Shown: in pieces, positions 1 to 8,592 of the stretch | Numbering within the stretch: position 1 is the first letter of the stretch | How the letters are laid out: every line of letters begins with the position of its first letter | Program-made: the position numbers and the translations under genes | Source: DATMRF01 sp035566435 | Lineage (GTDB): Bacteria; Verrucomicrobiota; Verrucomicrobiia; Limisphaerales; UBA8199 | Reading direction: 5' to 3' | Assembly (NCBI GenBank): GCA_035566435.1 | Contig: DATMRF010000108.1 | Coordinates: 13,578 to 77,577, forward strand | DNA: 64,000 nt | Notes under the pieces: generated by a model | Seen by the model: only the letters and a program-made list of their open reading frames with translations | Databases searched by the model: none | What the model was told of the DNA's origin: nothing

Positions 1-470
1 TCCGTTCCATAGCCGCTGACCCCCACATTATAAACATTCCACTCGGGATGCTTGGCCTGGAGCCTGTCCGTGAAACGTTCGACGGCTTCGGCATCGAAAC
101 CCCAAACGAAGGAATCTCCCAGGAACATAATCCCGGGCTTATCATTCGGCGCGTATTCGGGACCCCTGAAACCCCGGCTGTTATTGACGACCGTGATCGG
201 GCGGGAACCGACGAACCGATTGCTCCGCGCGGCAACCGGAAACCACCCGAGGAGCGGGTCATAGCGGTACACGAGGCTCCGCTCATCTTGCACCAGTGCC
301 AGCGTGTTATGGAAAGCGATTCTCAAGCCGACCTCGGCAAGGGCCAAAGCAAAGGCGACCGATGCCAGCAGAAGGAGCAACTTCGCTCTTAATGGCGTTT
401 GTGGCGGCCCGATCTTCCCGGATTTCGACGATTCTAAAGACTTCCCGGAGGAGTCGGGTTCGCCATTCAT
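1..470 (-). CDS. SGNH/GDSL-like membrane-anchored hydrolase, partial (runs off left edge)
   Basis: The frame opens at an ATG read from 470, is preceded in frame by a TAG, and runs off the window after 156 codons. Residues 1-30 are polar; 31-49 form one hydrophobic segment, probably a membrane anchor or uncleaved signal. At 118-120 the GDS of a block-I SGNH motif (FLGDSFVWGFD) follows a stretch ending NNSRGFRGPEY, typical of SGNH/AlgX-like proteins of exopolysaccharide loci. A later NVGVSGYGT fits block II. SGNH proteins are usually esterases or O-acyl hydrolases/transferases; the substrate cannot be told. The catalytic Asp/His block lies outside the window. No Shine-Dalgarno precedes the ATG. 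Confidence 0.72.
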   Translation of the reverse strand, partial: MNGEPDSSGKSLESSKSGKIGPPQTPLRAKLLLLLASVAFALALAEVGLRIAFHNTLALVQDERSLVYRYDPLLGWFPVAARSNRFVGSRPITVVNNSRGFRGPEYAPNDKPGIMFLGDSFVWGFDAEAVERFTDRLQAKHPEWNVYNVGVSGYGT

Positions 471-942
471 AAAAGCGCTGGCATTGGGTCCCAAGACCTA
501 AGGCGATCAGCTGTCAGGGAGATTTCCGCTTGACGCATTTGGAAATCATCATCAAAACGGTTCGGGCATTCAAGCTGGCCGGTTGGGTTTTTGGACCCAG
601 TCAGATGCAACACCTCTGCTTTCTGCACGTTTCACAATACCTCGCACAATGTTTGTTATATTCAATTCAAAATAGGCGTTTCTCCCCTGTCTTTCAATCC
701 CGACCCATCTCGGTGTTATAATCGACCTGCCTCATTGCGGAACCCAGCGGCTCAATGTGGCCGCCCAGGTCGTCTGGGGAGGCTCGGGTTATGATGTACG
801 GCCGGTTGATTGCACGACCACCTTTCGACACTTCGGCTGCCTCCATTGCCTGGTAAGTGTGCCGAGGCGCTAACAATTCTTTTACAATTCTTTTGCAGGC
901 GGCTGACAACTCCGCCACTCGTCAGCGCCAGGTTTTGCGAGT
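471..942. other. Gene-poor spacer between divergent genes
   Basis: About 470 bp separate the minus-strand SGNH gene from the plus-strand HEWGTF gene. The AT-rich part around 640-720 (TTGTTATATTCAATTC) could hold a promoter, but no confident -10/-35 pair was found. Small frames on both strands here show no protein-like composition. I see no RNA gene or clear repeat. Confidence 0.4.
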
Positions 943-2316
943 ATGACAACACAACGAAACTTCAAAAAATGGTTGCTGCCGGTTTCCAGCCTGGCGGCAG
1001 TAGGTTTTCTGTCGGCATTCATAAGCCAAGACAAAAGGGACGCGGGTTATGTGGCGCATGAATGGGGCACGTTCACTTCCGTCCAAGGAGGAGATGGGGA
1101 CCTCTTGAGCTGGCGGCCGCTCGAGACTTCGCGCCTGCCGCATTTCGTGTATGACTGGCAGCATCCCGGCCTGGGGCGCCAAGGCACGGACTACCTGGTC
1201 TTTGGCAAGGGCGCGATGATCACGCTGCAACGAATGGAAACGCCCGTTATCTACTTTTACTCGGACCGAAAACAGAGCGTGGACGTTTCCGTAAAATTCC
1301 CCAAAGGCCTGATCACGGAGTGGTATCCCCAGGCGGCTCAAATAGGGCCTGCGACGTTAAACCCGTCCCGGGCGGTCGCCGAACTGGACTCTCTCGCACA
1401 CAAAGCGGGCGCAAAACCGGCTTTCACCTTTGAGTCCTGGCTTTCGAAAGCGGCCCTCAAGAACAGCGGCGCACGCTGGTCTGGGGTCGAGATTCTGCCC
1501 GGTCGAGAGAGCGACACGGTCGCCCCAACGCTGGGGCGAGACGCGTCAGGCAGCCACTATTTCGCCGCACGACAGACAGACGCCAATTGCCTGCAGGTGG
1601 ACTCGCTGGTGGCCACCAATCCGGTCCCGGAGCGGGAAAAATTCATCTTCTATCGGGGAGTCGGGAATTTCGCGACGCCGTTGCGCGTGAAAATGGATGC
1701 GATCGGTGCTGTGTCGCTTGAGAATACAGGCCACAATACTTTGGCGCATCTTTTCGTCCTGGGCCTGGAGAACCGAAAAGGCCAGTTCATTTATGTCGCC
1801 AGCCTGGCGCCCGGCGAACGGAGGCAAGTTCAACTGGGCTCCGTGGACAAGCGGTTGCCGCTCGAGGAAATCTCCGCGAAACTTGGCGGCCAGATAGCGG
1901 AGTCGCTCGTAAGCGAGGGCCTCTATGGCCGGGAAGCCAGTGCCATGGTCAAAACCTGGAAGGATTCATGGTTCCAAGAGGACGGCGTGCGCGTGCTTTA
2001 CGTCCTGCCTCGGAGCTGGACCGACCAGACGCTGCCGTTGGTGATGGACCCCCTGCCCCGTTCTTTGGTGCGGGTGATGGTGGGGCGCGCGGAAGTCCTT
2101 GCGCCGGCATTGGAAAACCACCTAGCAGAAGAGCTGCGCAAGTCTCAGCAGGGTGACCCCGAAGCGCGCAGCCAGGTTGTCGCGGAGCTGAGGAAGCTGG
2201 GGCGGTTTGCCGACCCGGCAATGCAACTGGCGACGACGGGGGCCGGCCCACGCTTCAAAGAAATGGCATGGAACCTTTTCCAGGTCGCCAGCCAACCTCC
2301 GGGAAGAGCACTTTGA
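943..2316 (+). CDS. Secreted protein of the uncharacterised HEWGTF family
   Basis: The 457-residue product has an N-terminal hydrophobic segment (about 10-27) after basic residues, which suggests export or an inner-membrane anchor. Residues 39-49 read HEWGTFTSVQG, a block I know from uncharacterised secreted proteins of Verrucomicrobia, Planctomycetes and Myxobacteria; no activity has been assigned to it as far as I know. The rest is soluble and beta-rich, with METPVIYFYSDR after residue 100 and DSWFQEDGVRVLYVLPRSWTD towards the end. I see no catalytic signature. The next gene starts about 195 bp downstream, so the gene may be monocistronic. Start is the ATG at 943, with only weak purine-rich sequence upstream. 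Confidence 0.85.
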   Translation: MTTQRNFKKWLLPVSSLAAVGFLSAFISQDKRDAGYVAHEWGTFTSVQGGDGDLLSWRPLETSRLPHFVYDWQHPGLGRQGTDYLVFGKGAMITLQRMETPVIYFYSDRKQSVDVSVKFPKGLITEWYPQAAQIGPATLNPSRAVAELDSLAHKAGAKPAFTFESWLSKAALKNSGARWSGVEILPGRESDTVAPTLGRDASGSHYFAARQTDANCLQVDSLVATNPVPEREKFIFYRGVGNFATPLRVKMDAIGAVSLENTGHNTLAHLFVLGLENRKGQFIYVASLAPGERRQVQLGSVDKRLPLEEISAKLGGQIAESLVSEGLYGREASAMVKTWKDSWFQEDGVRVLYVLPRSWTDQTLPLVMDPLPRSLVRVMVGRAEVLAPALENHLAEELRKSQQGDPEARSQVVAELRKLGRFADPAMQLATTGAGPRFKEMAWNLFQVASQPPGRAL

Positions 2317-2511
2317 GTGGGCGCCATCGGGCGCAGAACCTTGGCTTGCTGCCGGGTTTAAGCGCCCGAAACCGGTGGCAGAGAAGAGATGCGGGGGCTC
2401 AAGGCGGTGAATTCGTCGGCGCGGACGCCAGCGCCCACGGTCAACAAAGCTGTCGCCTTTGCGCTCGGAACTTGACAGAATCGTTCCAGCGACGGTGGCG
2501 AGGCTTGTGAA

Positions 2512-4362
2512 ATGAAGAAGGTTGCGTTGGTCTTTGTGCTGGCGGTCTTCGTGCCGAGCCTGGTGCTGGCCTGGCTGGCGGTGCGGTCCCTGCGCGATCA
2601 ACAATTCCTGCTGGAAAGGCAGCAGTCCCTGCTCTACCAGGGAGTGGCCGACCGGCTGGCCAAGGATGTACTCGACGCACTGGCGGAGGACCAGCGGGTG
2701 TTTACCGAAAAGGTTTCAGCGCTCTTGCTCGACCATGACCCGCTTGAAGTCGCCAAGAACTTTGATGACCTGCTTCGCAAGCAGTGGCCGTTAGCGCAAG
2801 TGGGCTTCGCGGTGACCCTCAAGGGCGACATTCTGTCGCCTTCGCCCTATGAACGGGCTGAGGCGCGGCTGTTTTGCGCCGATAACAGCCGCTTCCTCGC
2901 CAACCGCGAAAGCGTCGAGGTTTATCTCAATCCGAAGTTGATGGCCAACAATCAGCAGGCCCAGTCCTCCGTTGCCACGCAGAGCGAGTCGAACACCGAC
3001 TTGGCAAAAAAATACGGCCTGGGCAAAAGCCAGCAGACGCGGAATGTCATCCCCCAGCAACTGGGCGGCTTTTCCCAAAAGCTCAGCAAGGCCGACGAGG
3101 ACAATCAGCAGCCGTTTTCCAAGGTTGCCGCCTCCGAGGCGGAATTCCGCCAGCTCATCGGAGATGACAACGAGGGTGCGTTGGCCCGGTTCGTGGATAA
3201 CAAGCTGAGCGTTTTGTTTTGGTGCCGCGCGGCGCACGACCCGCAAATGATCCTTGGCGCCCAACTCGACCTCCGGGCATTGGAGCGGGACCTGGGGGCT
3301 TTGGTGCAACCCGTGGAACCGGAGTTGCGCGCAGAGATTTGCGCGGCGCTCCTGGATGACACCGGGAAACCCGTCGCCGTCTCGAAACCGGATTTCCACG
3401 CGAATTGGAAGCGCCCTTTTGTCGCCACGGAAGTGGGCGAGACCCTCCCCCACTGGGAAGTAGCGGTGTACCTGTTGGACCCCGCCAAGTTGACCCGGTC
3501 GGCGGACACGGTGAAGCTGACGTTGGGGCTGCTGATTGCGGTGCTGGTGCTGGCCATTGGGATCGGGAGCTGGTTGATCGTAGCCGATCTCAATCGCCAG
3601 CTTAGGCTGGCGCGGCAGAAAACAGATTTCGTCAGCAATGTCTCACACGAGCTCAAAACGCCGTTGACGTCGATTCGAATGTTCTCCGAATTGCTGGCGG
3701 AGGAGCACGTCATTGAGCCGGCGAAGCAACGTTCGTATCTGGGAATCATCACCGCGGAAACCGCGCGGCTCACGCGCTTAATTAACAACGTGCTCGATTT
3801 CGCGCGACTGGAGCGGGGTGAAAAGAAGTATCAATTCCAGAAGTGCGATCTGGTTGAGAGTGCACGCGAGACGTTGGAGACGTATCGGCCTCATCTCGAA
3901 GCCAATGGGTTCCGCCTGGAGTGCGATTTTCCGTCCGCGCCACAAATCGTCAGAGCGGACCGCGATGCCCTGGCGCAGGTCATCGTGAACCTGCTCTCGA
4001 ATGCGGAAAAGTATTCCGAAAGTCGGAAGGAAATTGAGGTTAGGGTCGAGTCGAAGGCGGCCGCCCTGCCCTGCGTGGAGCTTACGGTTTCGGACCGCGG
4101 CCTGGGTGTGCCGGAAGGCTGCGGTGAAAGGATTTTCGAGCAGTTTTACCGTGCCCATGACTCGCTGAGCAGCGGCATTCAGGGTTCGGGACTGGGTCTG
4201 ACGCTAGCCCGGCAGATCGCGCGGGCGCATGGCGGTGAGGTCACGTATGCCCCCCGCGACGGCGGCGGCAGTTGCTTCACACTCCGGCTGCCGCTCTTGC
4301 CGGATGACCCGGGAACAAATTCGGGACGAACAATTCATGAAAACAAAGATCCTCGTAATTGA
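2512..4362 (+). CDS. Membrane sensor histidine kinase
   Basis: The 616-residue product is a two-component sensor. TM1 spans about 3-23 and TM2 about 336-358, enclosing a sensor region of roughly 310 residues that is probably extracytoplasmic. The phosphoacceptor box FVSNVSHELKTPLTS places the conserved His at 379, only about 20 residues after TM2, so a normal HAMP domain is missing. The N box (NLLSNAEKYS), G1 (DRGLGVP), F (FEQFYR) and G2 (GSGLGLTLA) boxes are intact. Its stop overlaps the next gene, an OmpR-type regulator, by 26 bp, so the two almost certainly form one translationally coupled pair. The sensor region resembles nothing I recognise, so the stimulus is unknown. Confidence 0.93.
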   Translation: MKKVALVFVLAVFVPSLVLAWLAVRSLRDQQFLLERQQSLLYQGVADRLAKDVLDALAEDQRVFTEKVSALLLDHDPLEVAKNFDDLLRKQWPLAQVGFAVTLKGDILSPSPYERAEARLFCADNSRFLANRESVEVYLNPKLMANNQQAQSSVATQSESNTDLAKKYGLGKSQQTRNVIPQQLGGFSQKLSKADEDNQQPFSKVAASEAEFRQLIGDDNEGALARFVDNKLSVLFWCRAAHDPQMILGAQLDLRALERDLGALVQPVEPELRAEICAALLDDTGKPVAVSKPDFHANWKRPFVATEVGETLPHWEVAVYLLDPAKLTRSADTVKLTLGLLIAVLVLAIGIGSWLIVADLNRQLRLARQKTDFVSNVSHELKTPLTSIRMFSELLAEEHVIEPAKQRSYLGIITAETARLTRLINNVLDFARLERGEKKYQFQKCDLVESARETLETYRPHLEANGFRLECDFPSAPQIVRADRDALAQVIVNLLSNAEKYSESRKEIEVRVESKAAALPCVELTVSDRGLGVPEGCGERIFEQFYRAHDSLSSGIQGSGLGLTLARQIARAHGGEVTYAPRDGGGSCFTLRLPLLPDDPGTNSGRTIHENKDPRN

Positions 4363-5038
4363 AGACGATCCACACATCCTCCTGGGTTTGCAGGAGGTAT
4401 TAAAGAGCGATGGCTTTGAGGTGGCGGTCTGCAGCCGCGGGGACCAGGCGCTCGAGGTCATTGCGAAATCCCAGCCCTCATTGATTGTGCTGGATGTGAT
4501 GCTCCCGGGGTTGAACGGGTACGACGTCTGCAAGCAGGTTCGGGCCAGGAAGGTCGCAATCCCCATCCTGATGTTGACCGCGAAGAGCCAGGAGATCGAC
4601 AAAGTCGTCGGGTTGGACCTGGGGGCGGATGATTATGTGACGAAACCATTCGGAGTGCGCGAGCTGCTGGCCAGAATCCATGCGCTCTTGCGGCGTACTG
4701 GCGCGATGGCGCCGAGCGCCGCGGAGGGAGAGCAGACGGCGCCATTCGAGATCGGGGCGGTCACCATTGAGCCGAAAACCTTCCAACTCAGACGCGGCAA
4801 AACCGTGGAGGAGTTGACGGCCAAAGAATTAAAGCTGCTGCAACTCTTTCACGCGCACCCGCGCGAGGTACTGTCCCGTGACCGGCTGTTGAACGAAGTT
4901 TGGGGTTACAATTATTATGGGACGACCCGCACCCTGGATCAGGTGATTGTGCAACTGCGCAAAAAGCTGGGAGACAATGGTGACGAACCCCGGCATCTAC
5001 TAACCGTCCACGGGGTCGGTTACAAACTCGCGCCGTAG
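4337..5038 (+). CDS. OmpR/PhoB-family response regulator
   Basis: The start is the ATG at 4337 (MKTKILVIEDD), inside the end of the kinase gene; longer frames upstream are out-of-frame kinase sequence. The 233-residue product has a receiver domain with acidic pocket D10-D11, phosphoacceptor D53 (LIVLDVMLPG), T81 and K103 (TKP). The C-terminal winged helix contains LTAKELKLL and ends VHGVGYKLAP, as in PhoB and OmpR. It should be phosphorylated by the kinase at 2512-4362 and bind DNA as a dimer. No obvious direct-repeat operator was found upstream of the pair. It converges on glgA, leaving only 17 bp between the stops. Confidence 0.95.
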   Translation: MKTKILVIEDDPHILLGLQEVLKSDGFEVAVCSRGDQALEVIAKSQPSLIVLDVMLPGLNGYDVCKQVRARKVAIPILMLTAKSQEIDKVVGLDLGADDYVTKPFGVRELLARIHALLRRTGAMAPSAAEGEQTAPFEIGAVTIEPKTFQLRRGKTVEELTAKELKLLQLFHAHPREVLSRDRLLNEVWGYNYYGTTRTLDQVIVQLRKKLGDNGDEPRHLLTVHGVGYKLAP

Positions 5039-5055
5039 GAGCGCGGATACCCCAC

Positions 5056-6504
5056 TCAGGTGCCGATTGCCTTCCGATAAACTTCCAAGTATTCAGCAGC
5101 GATACGGCGCCAGGAAAAATCAGTCGCCAACCCGTTGAGCCGAAACCGATGAAACAAATCCGGTTCCCGGTAGAGGGCTTGGGCTTTCTGAATGCCTTTC
5201 ACGAGCGCCCGGCTGGAGTATTCGTGAAATTTAATGCCGTTGGCGTGTGCGGCGTCTTCCCGGATATCTATGACGGTATCGTCGAGTCCGCCGGTGGCGC
5301 GAACGATCGGAACGGTCGCGTAGCGCAGGCTGTACATCTGGTTGAGCCCGCACGGCTCGAACCGTGAGGGCATCAGGTAAAAGTCACAGCCGGCTTCGAT
5401 GCGGTGGGACAATCCCTCGTCGAACCCAATCCGCACCGCAGCGCGCGCCGGGAACCGGCGCGCCAGTTCCTGGAACCCGCTCTGAAAGACCGGCGCGCCG
5501 CCACCGATCTGGACGAATTGAATATTGGCGTTGAGCATTTCTTCGAGCGCGCCGAGCAGGATATCGACGCCTTTTTGCTCGACCATGCGGCCGATGTTGC
5601 CGAAGAGCGGAATGCACGGATCGGCAGGCAAGTCAAACTCGTGCTGCAGTTTGAGCTTGTCAGCTTCCTTCCCGGTGAGGTCGTTGGAGCTATAGGGATG
5701 GCCGATATAGGGATCGGTCAGTGGATTCCATTCGTCATGATCAACGCCGTTCAGAATTCCGGACAGGGAGGCTTGCCGGCGGCGCAGCAAGCCATCCAGG
5801 CCGCATCCGAATTCCTCGGTGAGAATTTCCCGCCCATATCGCGGGCTGACAGTGGTGACGACATCGGCGTAAGCGATGCCGGCTTTCAGCGAGTTGAGCT
5901 GGCCGTAAAACTCGACCCCGTCGGGGACAAAGTAATTCCAGGGCAAATTGGTGAGCGCGTACCGTGAGGCCGAAAACAGACCCTGGTATGCCAGGTTATG
6001 AATCGTCATGCAGGTGCGCGGAACATTTTCGTACCCTCCGATTTTGCGCTCATGATGGAGGAACAGCGCGGCCAGGCCGGTCTGCCAGTCGTTCAGGTGC
6101 AACAATTCCGGTTTCCATGGCAGATGGAGCGACAGGTGGCTGGCGGCTTTTGAGAAAAAGATAAAACGCTCCGCGTTGTCCGGGTAATCGAAGCCCTCCG
6201 TTTGATAAAGGCCGGCACGCTGGAAAAATCCCGGCGCATCCACAAAATAAACGGTCAGCCCCGGCGCCGCCTCGAGCGCCCAAACCTCGCCCCGGGCGCG
6301 TCCTACCCCAAGCGGAACGTCCAGCGGCAGGTCGAGCAGCTTCATCTGCGGGAACCGCTCGCGTATTCCCCGGTAAAGCGGCGTGACGATTCCCGCCTGG
6401 TGCCCCTCCCGGGCCAGTTCCCGCGCGAGCGCGCCGGTCATGTCGGCCAATCCGCCGGTTTTCGAATAGGGATGAACTTCGCTGCTCGCCAGGAGGATTC
6501 TCAT
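5056..6504 (-). CDS. glgA: Glycogen synthase (ADP-glucose type)
   Basis: The 482-residue product extends alpha-1,4-glucan from ADP-glucose in the cytoplasm (GT5). The ADP-glucose-binding motif KTGGLAD lies at 15-21, straight after MRILLASSEVHPYS, and fixes the start. The C-terminal half carries PSRFEPCGLNQMYSLRYATV and ATGGLDDTV, which hold the family's catalytic and nucleotide-binding residues. Length matches bacterial GlgA. It follows serS on the same strand with a 45-bp gap. No other glycogen gene (glgB, glgC or glgP) is in the window. Confidence 0.96.
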   Translation of the reverse strand: MRILLASSEVHPYSKTGGLADMTGALARELAREGHQAGIVTPLYRGIRERFPQMKLLDLPLDVPLGVGRARGEVWALEAAPGLTVYFVDAPGFFQRAGLYQTEGFDYPDNAERFIFFSKAASHLSLHLPWKPELLHLNDWQTGLAALFLHHERKIGGYENVPRTCMTIHNLAYQGLFSASRYALTNLPWNYFVPDGVEFYGQLNSLKAGIAYADVVTTVSPRYGREILTEEFGCGLDGLLRRRQASLSGILNGVDHDEWNPLTDPYIGHPYSSNDLTGKEADKLKLQHEFDLPADPCIPLFGNIGRMVEQKGVDILLGALEEMLNANIQFVQIGGGAPVFQSGFQELARRFPARAAVRIGFDEGLSHRIEAGCDFYLMPSRFEPCGLNQMYSLRYATVPIVRATGGLDDTVIDIREDAAHANGIKFHEYSSRALVKGIQKAQALYREPDLFHRFRLNGLATDFSWRRIAAEYLEVYRKAIGT

Positions 6505-6549
6505 GTGCAGCTTATTTCGCTACCGCATGCCGCCGCGAGCAGTTCATTC

Positions 6550-7851
6550 TCATCCTGTGATCCATTCAGCTTTAAGATAGGGTTGCAGCACGGCCGGCAC
6601 GGCGAGGCTGCCGTCCGCCTGCTGATAGGTCTCGACCAGCGCGACGAAGAGCCGCGCCAGCGCGGTCCCGCTCCCGTTCAACAGATGGGGCAACCGATTC
6701 TCACCGGTTCCGGCTTTGAACCGCAAATTCATCCGGCGGGCCTGGAAATCTTCGCAATTCGACACGCTTGAGACTTCCAGGTAACTCCCCTGCCCTGGTG
6801 CCCAGACCTCGATGTCATATGTCTTGGCGCCGGCAAAGCCCATGTCGCCGGTACAGAGCAGCACGACCCGGTAATGCAACCCGAGCAACTGGAGCACGTG
6901 CTCAGCGTCTGCCAGCATTTTTTCCTGCTCGTCGTAACTACTCTCGGGTTTGACGATCCTGATTAACTCCACCTTGTCGAACTGGTGTACCCGGATCAGC
7001 CCACGGGTCCCCACGCCGGCCGCGCCCGCCTCGCCACGGAAGCACGGCGTGTAGGCGCAGTAATAAATCGGGAGTTGCCCTTCGGCGAGGAGCTCCTCGC
7101 GGTGAATGTTCGCCACCGGTGTCTCGGCGGTCGGAATCAAGTACAGTTTCCCCAGGGTCTTGGTGTCCAGGCCTTCCTGGACGGCGTAATACTGGTCAGC
7201 GAATTTGGGGAATTGGCCGACCCCTTCCAGGCACTGAGGCCCAACCATGAAAGGCGGCGAGACTTCCGTATAGCCGTGTTCCCCCGTATGCAAATCAAGC
7301 ATGAATTGGATGAGAGCCCTCTCCAGCTTCGAGCCCCAGTTGGTATAGAGAACAAACCCACTTCCAGAAAGCTTAGCGGCACGGGTGAAATCGATTAGCT
7401 TGAGGCTCTCACAAAGCTCGACGTGCGATTTGGGTTTAAATGAAAACGTTGGCTTCTCGCCGTGAACGCGAAGGACTGGATTATCCGCCGACGTTTTCCC
7501 GAGCGGCACAGATTCGTGCGGGAGGTTCGACAGGCTCAGCATCACCTGGTCACGGGCCGCCTCGACTTCCGCCGCCTGTTTGTCGAGCTGCGATATTTTG
7601 TCGCCCAGCTCACGGGTCTCCGTTTTCTTCGCCTCGGCCTCCTGGGCTTTTTTCTGACCCATCAGGGCACCGATTTCTTTAGAGGCGCGATTTCGCTGGG
7701 CCTTGAGGGCCTCAACCTCGGTGAGCAACTTGCGCCGCTGCTCATCCAGCCTAAGCACTTCGTCAATGCGGGACTCCTCCCCTGCCCCTCGGGTCGCGAG
7801 CCGCTGGCGTACAAAGTCCGGCCGCTCGCGAATCAGTTTGATGTCCAGCAT
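6550..7851 (-). CDS. serS: Seryl-tRNA synthetase
   Basis: The 433-residue class II synthetase charges tRNA-Ser. The N-terminal half is the antiparallel coiled-coil arm (about 30-100, rich in Glu, Lys and Ala) that clamps the tRNA variable arm. Motif 2 is visible as PCFRGEAGAAGVGTRGLIR and motif 3 as LNGSGTALARLFVALVE. The start MLDIKLIRERPDFVR is standard for SerS. A divergent MOSC gene begins about 100 bp upstream, so the two share one promoter region. No T-box-like leader was recognised. Confidence 0.97.
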   Translation of the reverse strand: MLDIKLIRERPDFVRQRLATRGAGEESRIDEVLRLDEQRRKLLTEVEALKAQRNRASKEIGALMGQKKAQEAEAKKTETRELGDKISQLDKQAAEVEAARDQVMLSLSNLPHESVPLGKTSADNPVLRVHGEKPTFSFKPKSHVELCESLKLIDFTRAAKLSGSGFVLYTNWGSKLERALIQFMLDLHTGEHGYTEVSPPFMVGPQCLEGVGQFPKFADQYYAVQEGLDTKTLGKLYLIPTAETPVANIHREELLAEGQLPIYYCAYTPCFRGEAGAAGVGTRGLIRVHQFDKVELIRIVKPESSYDEQEKMLADAEHVLQLLGLHYRVVLLCTGDMGFAGAKTYDIEVWAPGQGSYLEVSSVSNCEDFQARRMNLRFKAGTGENRLPHLLNGSGTALARLFVALVETYQQADGSLAVPAVLQPYLKAEWITG

Positions 7852-7952
7852 CGGCGCATTATAGGTGCGAGAGACTTGAGTTCAAGGATTTGCGGAAATC
7901 CCGGTTGTCGTTTGGTAAAGGAGTTCCATATCATCCTCCTAATTACTCACTG

Positions 7953-8438
7953 ATGAATGCTACAACCGCTGTTCTCGGCCACGTCGCTTCGCTTCACCTC
8001 CATCCCGACGAGAGTGGCTCTCCTTTGGCGAGCGTGGAGACGGTCGAATTGGTCCGGGACAAAGGGATCCAAGGCGATGTGCGCTACTTTGGCCGGCCGG
8101 GCAAAGGCCCAGCGGAGCCTTTTCGGCGGCAGGTCAGCCTCATCGAACGCGAACAGATTGCTGAGCACGCCGCTGCCCTTGGCTTAACTTCGATTCCGCC
8201 CGGGGCCGTCCGTTCAAACATTGAGACCACCGGACTAAGCCTCGTCTCCCTGGTGGGCCGCGAGCTCGAGATCGGCGAAGCCCTCCTGTTTTTGTATGCC
8301 CCGCGCGATCCATGTGCCAAAATGGACGCGATATGCCAGGGGTTACGCGAATGGATGATGCACAGCCGCCAGGGTGTCCTTGCCCAGGTCCGGCGCTCTG
8401 GCAGAATCCGCGTGGGTGATCCCATCCGCCCAATCTAA
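7953..8438 (+). CDS. MOSC-domain protein
   Basis: Start chosen at the ATG at 7953 (MNATTAVLGHVAS); the 21 codons upstream in the same frame look non-coding. The 161-residue product is almost entirely one MOSC domain, as in the YiiM/MOCS C-terminal family. It shows GIQGDVRYFG near 38-47, RQVSLI at 59-64 and the conserved cysteine C121 in APRDPCAKM. MOSC domains are linked to molybdenum cofactor sulfur chemistry or to reduction of N-hydroxylated compounds. No molybdenum genes are nearby, so the exact role is open. Divergent from serS. Confidence 0.88.
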   Translation: MNATTAVLGHVASLHLHPDESGSPLASVETVELVRDKGIQGDVRYFGRPGKGPAEPFRRQVSLIEREQIAEHAAALGLTSIPPGAVRSNIETTGLSLVSLVGRELEIGEALLFLYAPRDPCAKMDAICQGLREWMMHSRQGVLAQVRRSGRIRVGDPIRPI

Positions 8439-8463
8439 CCGAGACCAGGCGCTTGAACTAAAG

Positions 8464-8539
8464 GGGGCGGGGACGGCCATGTCCCCGACGGCGGCGGCAG
8501 TGGGAAGCGGTGCATCGGGGACGTGGCCGTCCTCGCCCC
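8464..8539. repeat. Inverted pair of GACGGCCACGTCCCCG-type repeats
   Basis: Two 27-nt arms, 8464-8490 and 8513-8539, are inverted copies of each other with 24 of 27 positions matching, separated by 22 bp. Each arm is itself palindromic around GGGGACG/CGTCCCC. The pair lies between the MOSC gene and aroB. Further single copies of the same unit occur at 17007-17031 and 47901-47925. Confidence 0.8.
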
Positions 8540-8592
8540 TCTTCCCTCGTGTTTTCTTGAACTGGGCCTGAACCCACCCTTAAGCTCAGGCC

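Noticed and set aside
694..952. Two overlapping minus-strand frames of 66-74 codons upstream of the HEWGTF gene
   Set aside because: They have no protein-like composition, no ribosome binding site and no family resemblance, and they overlap each other in different frames.
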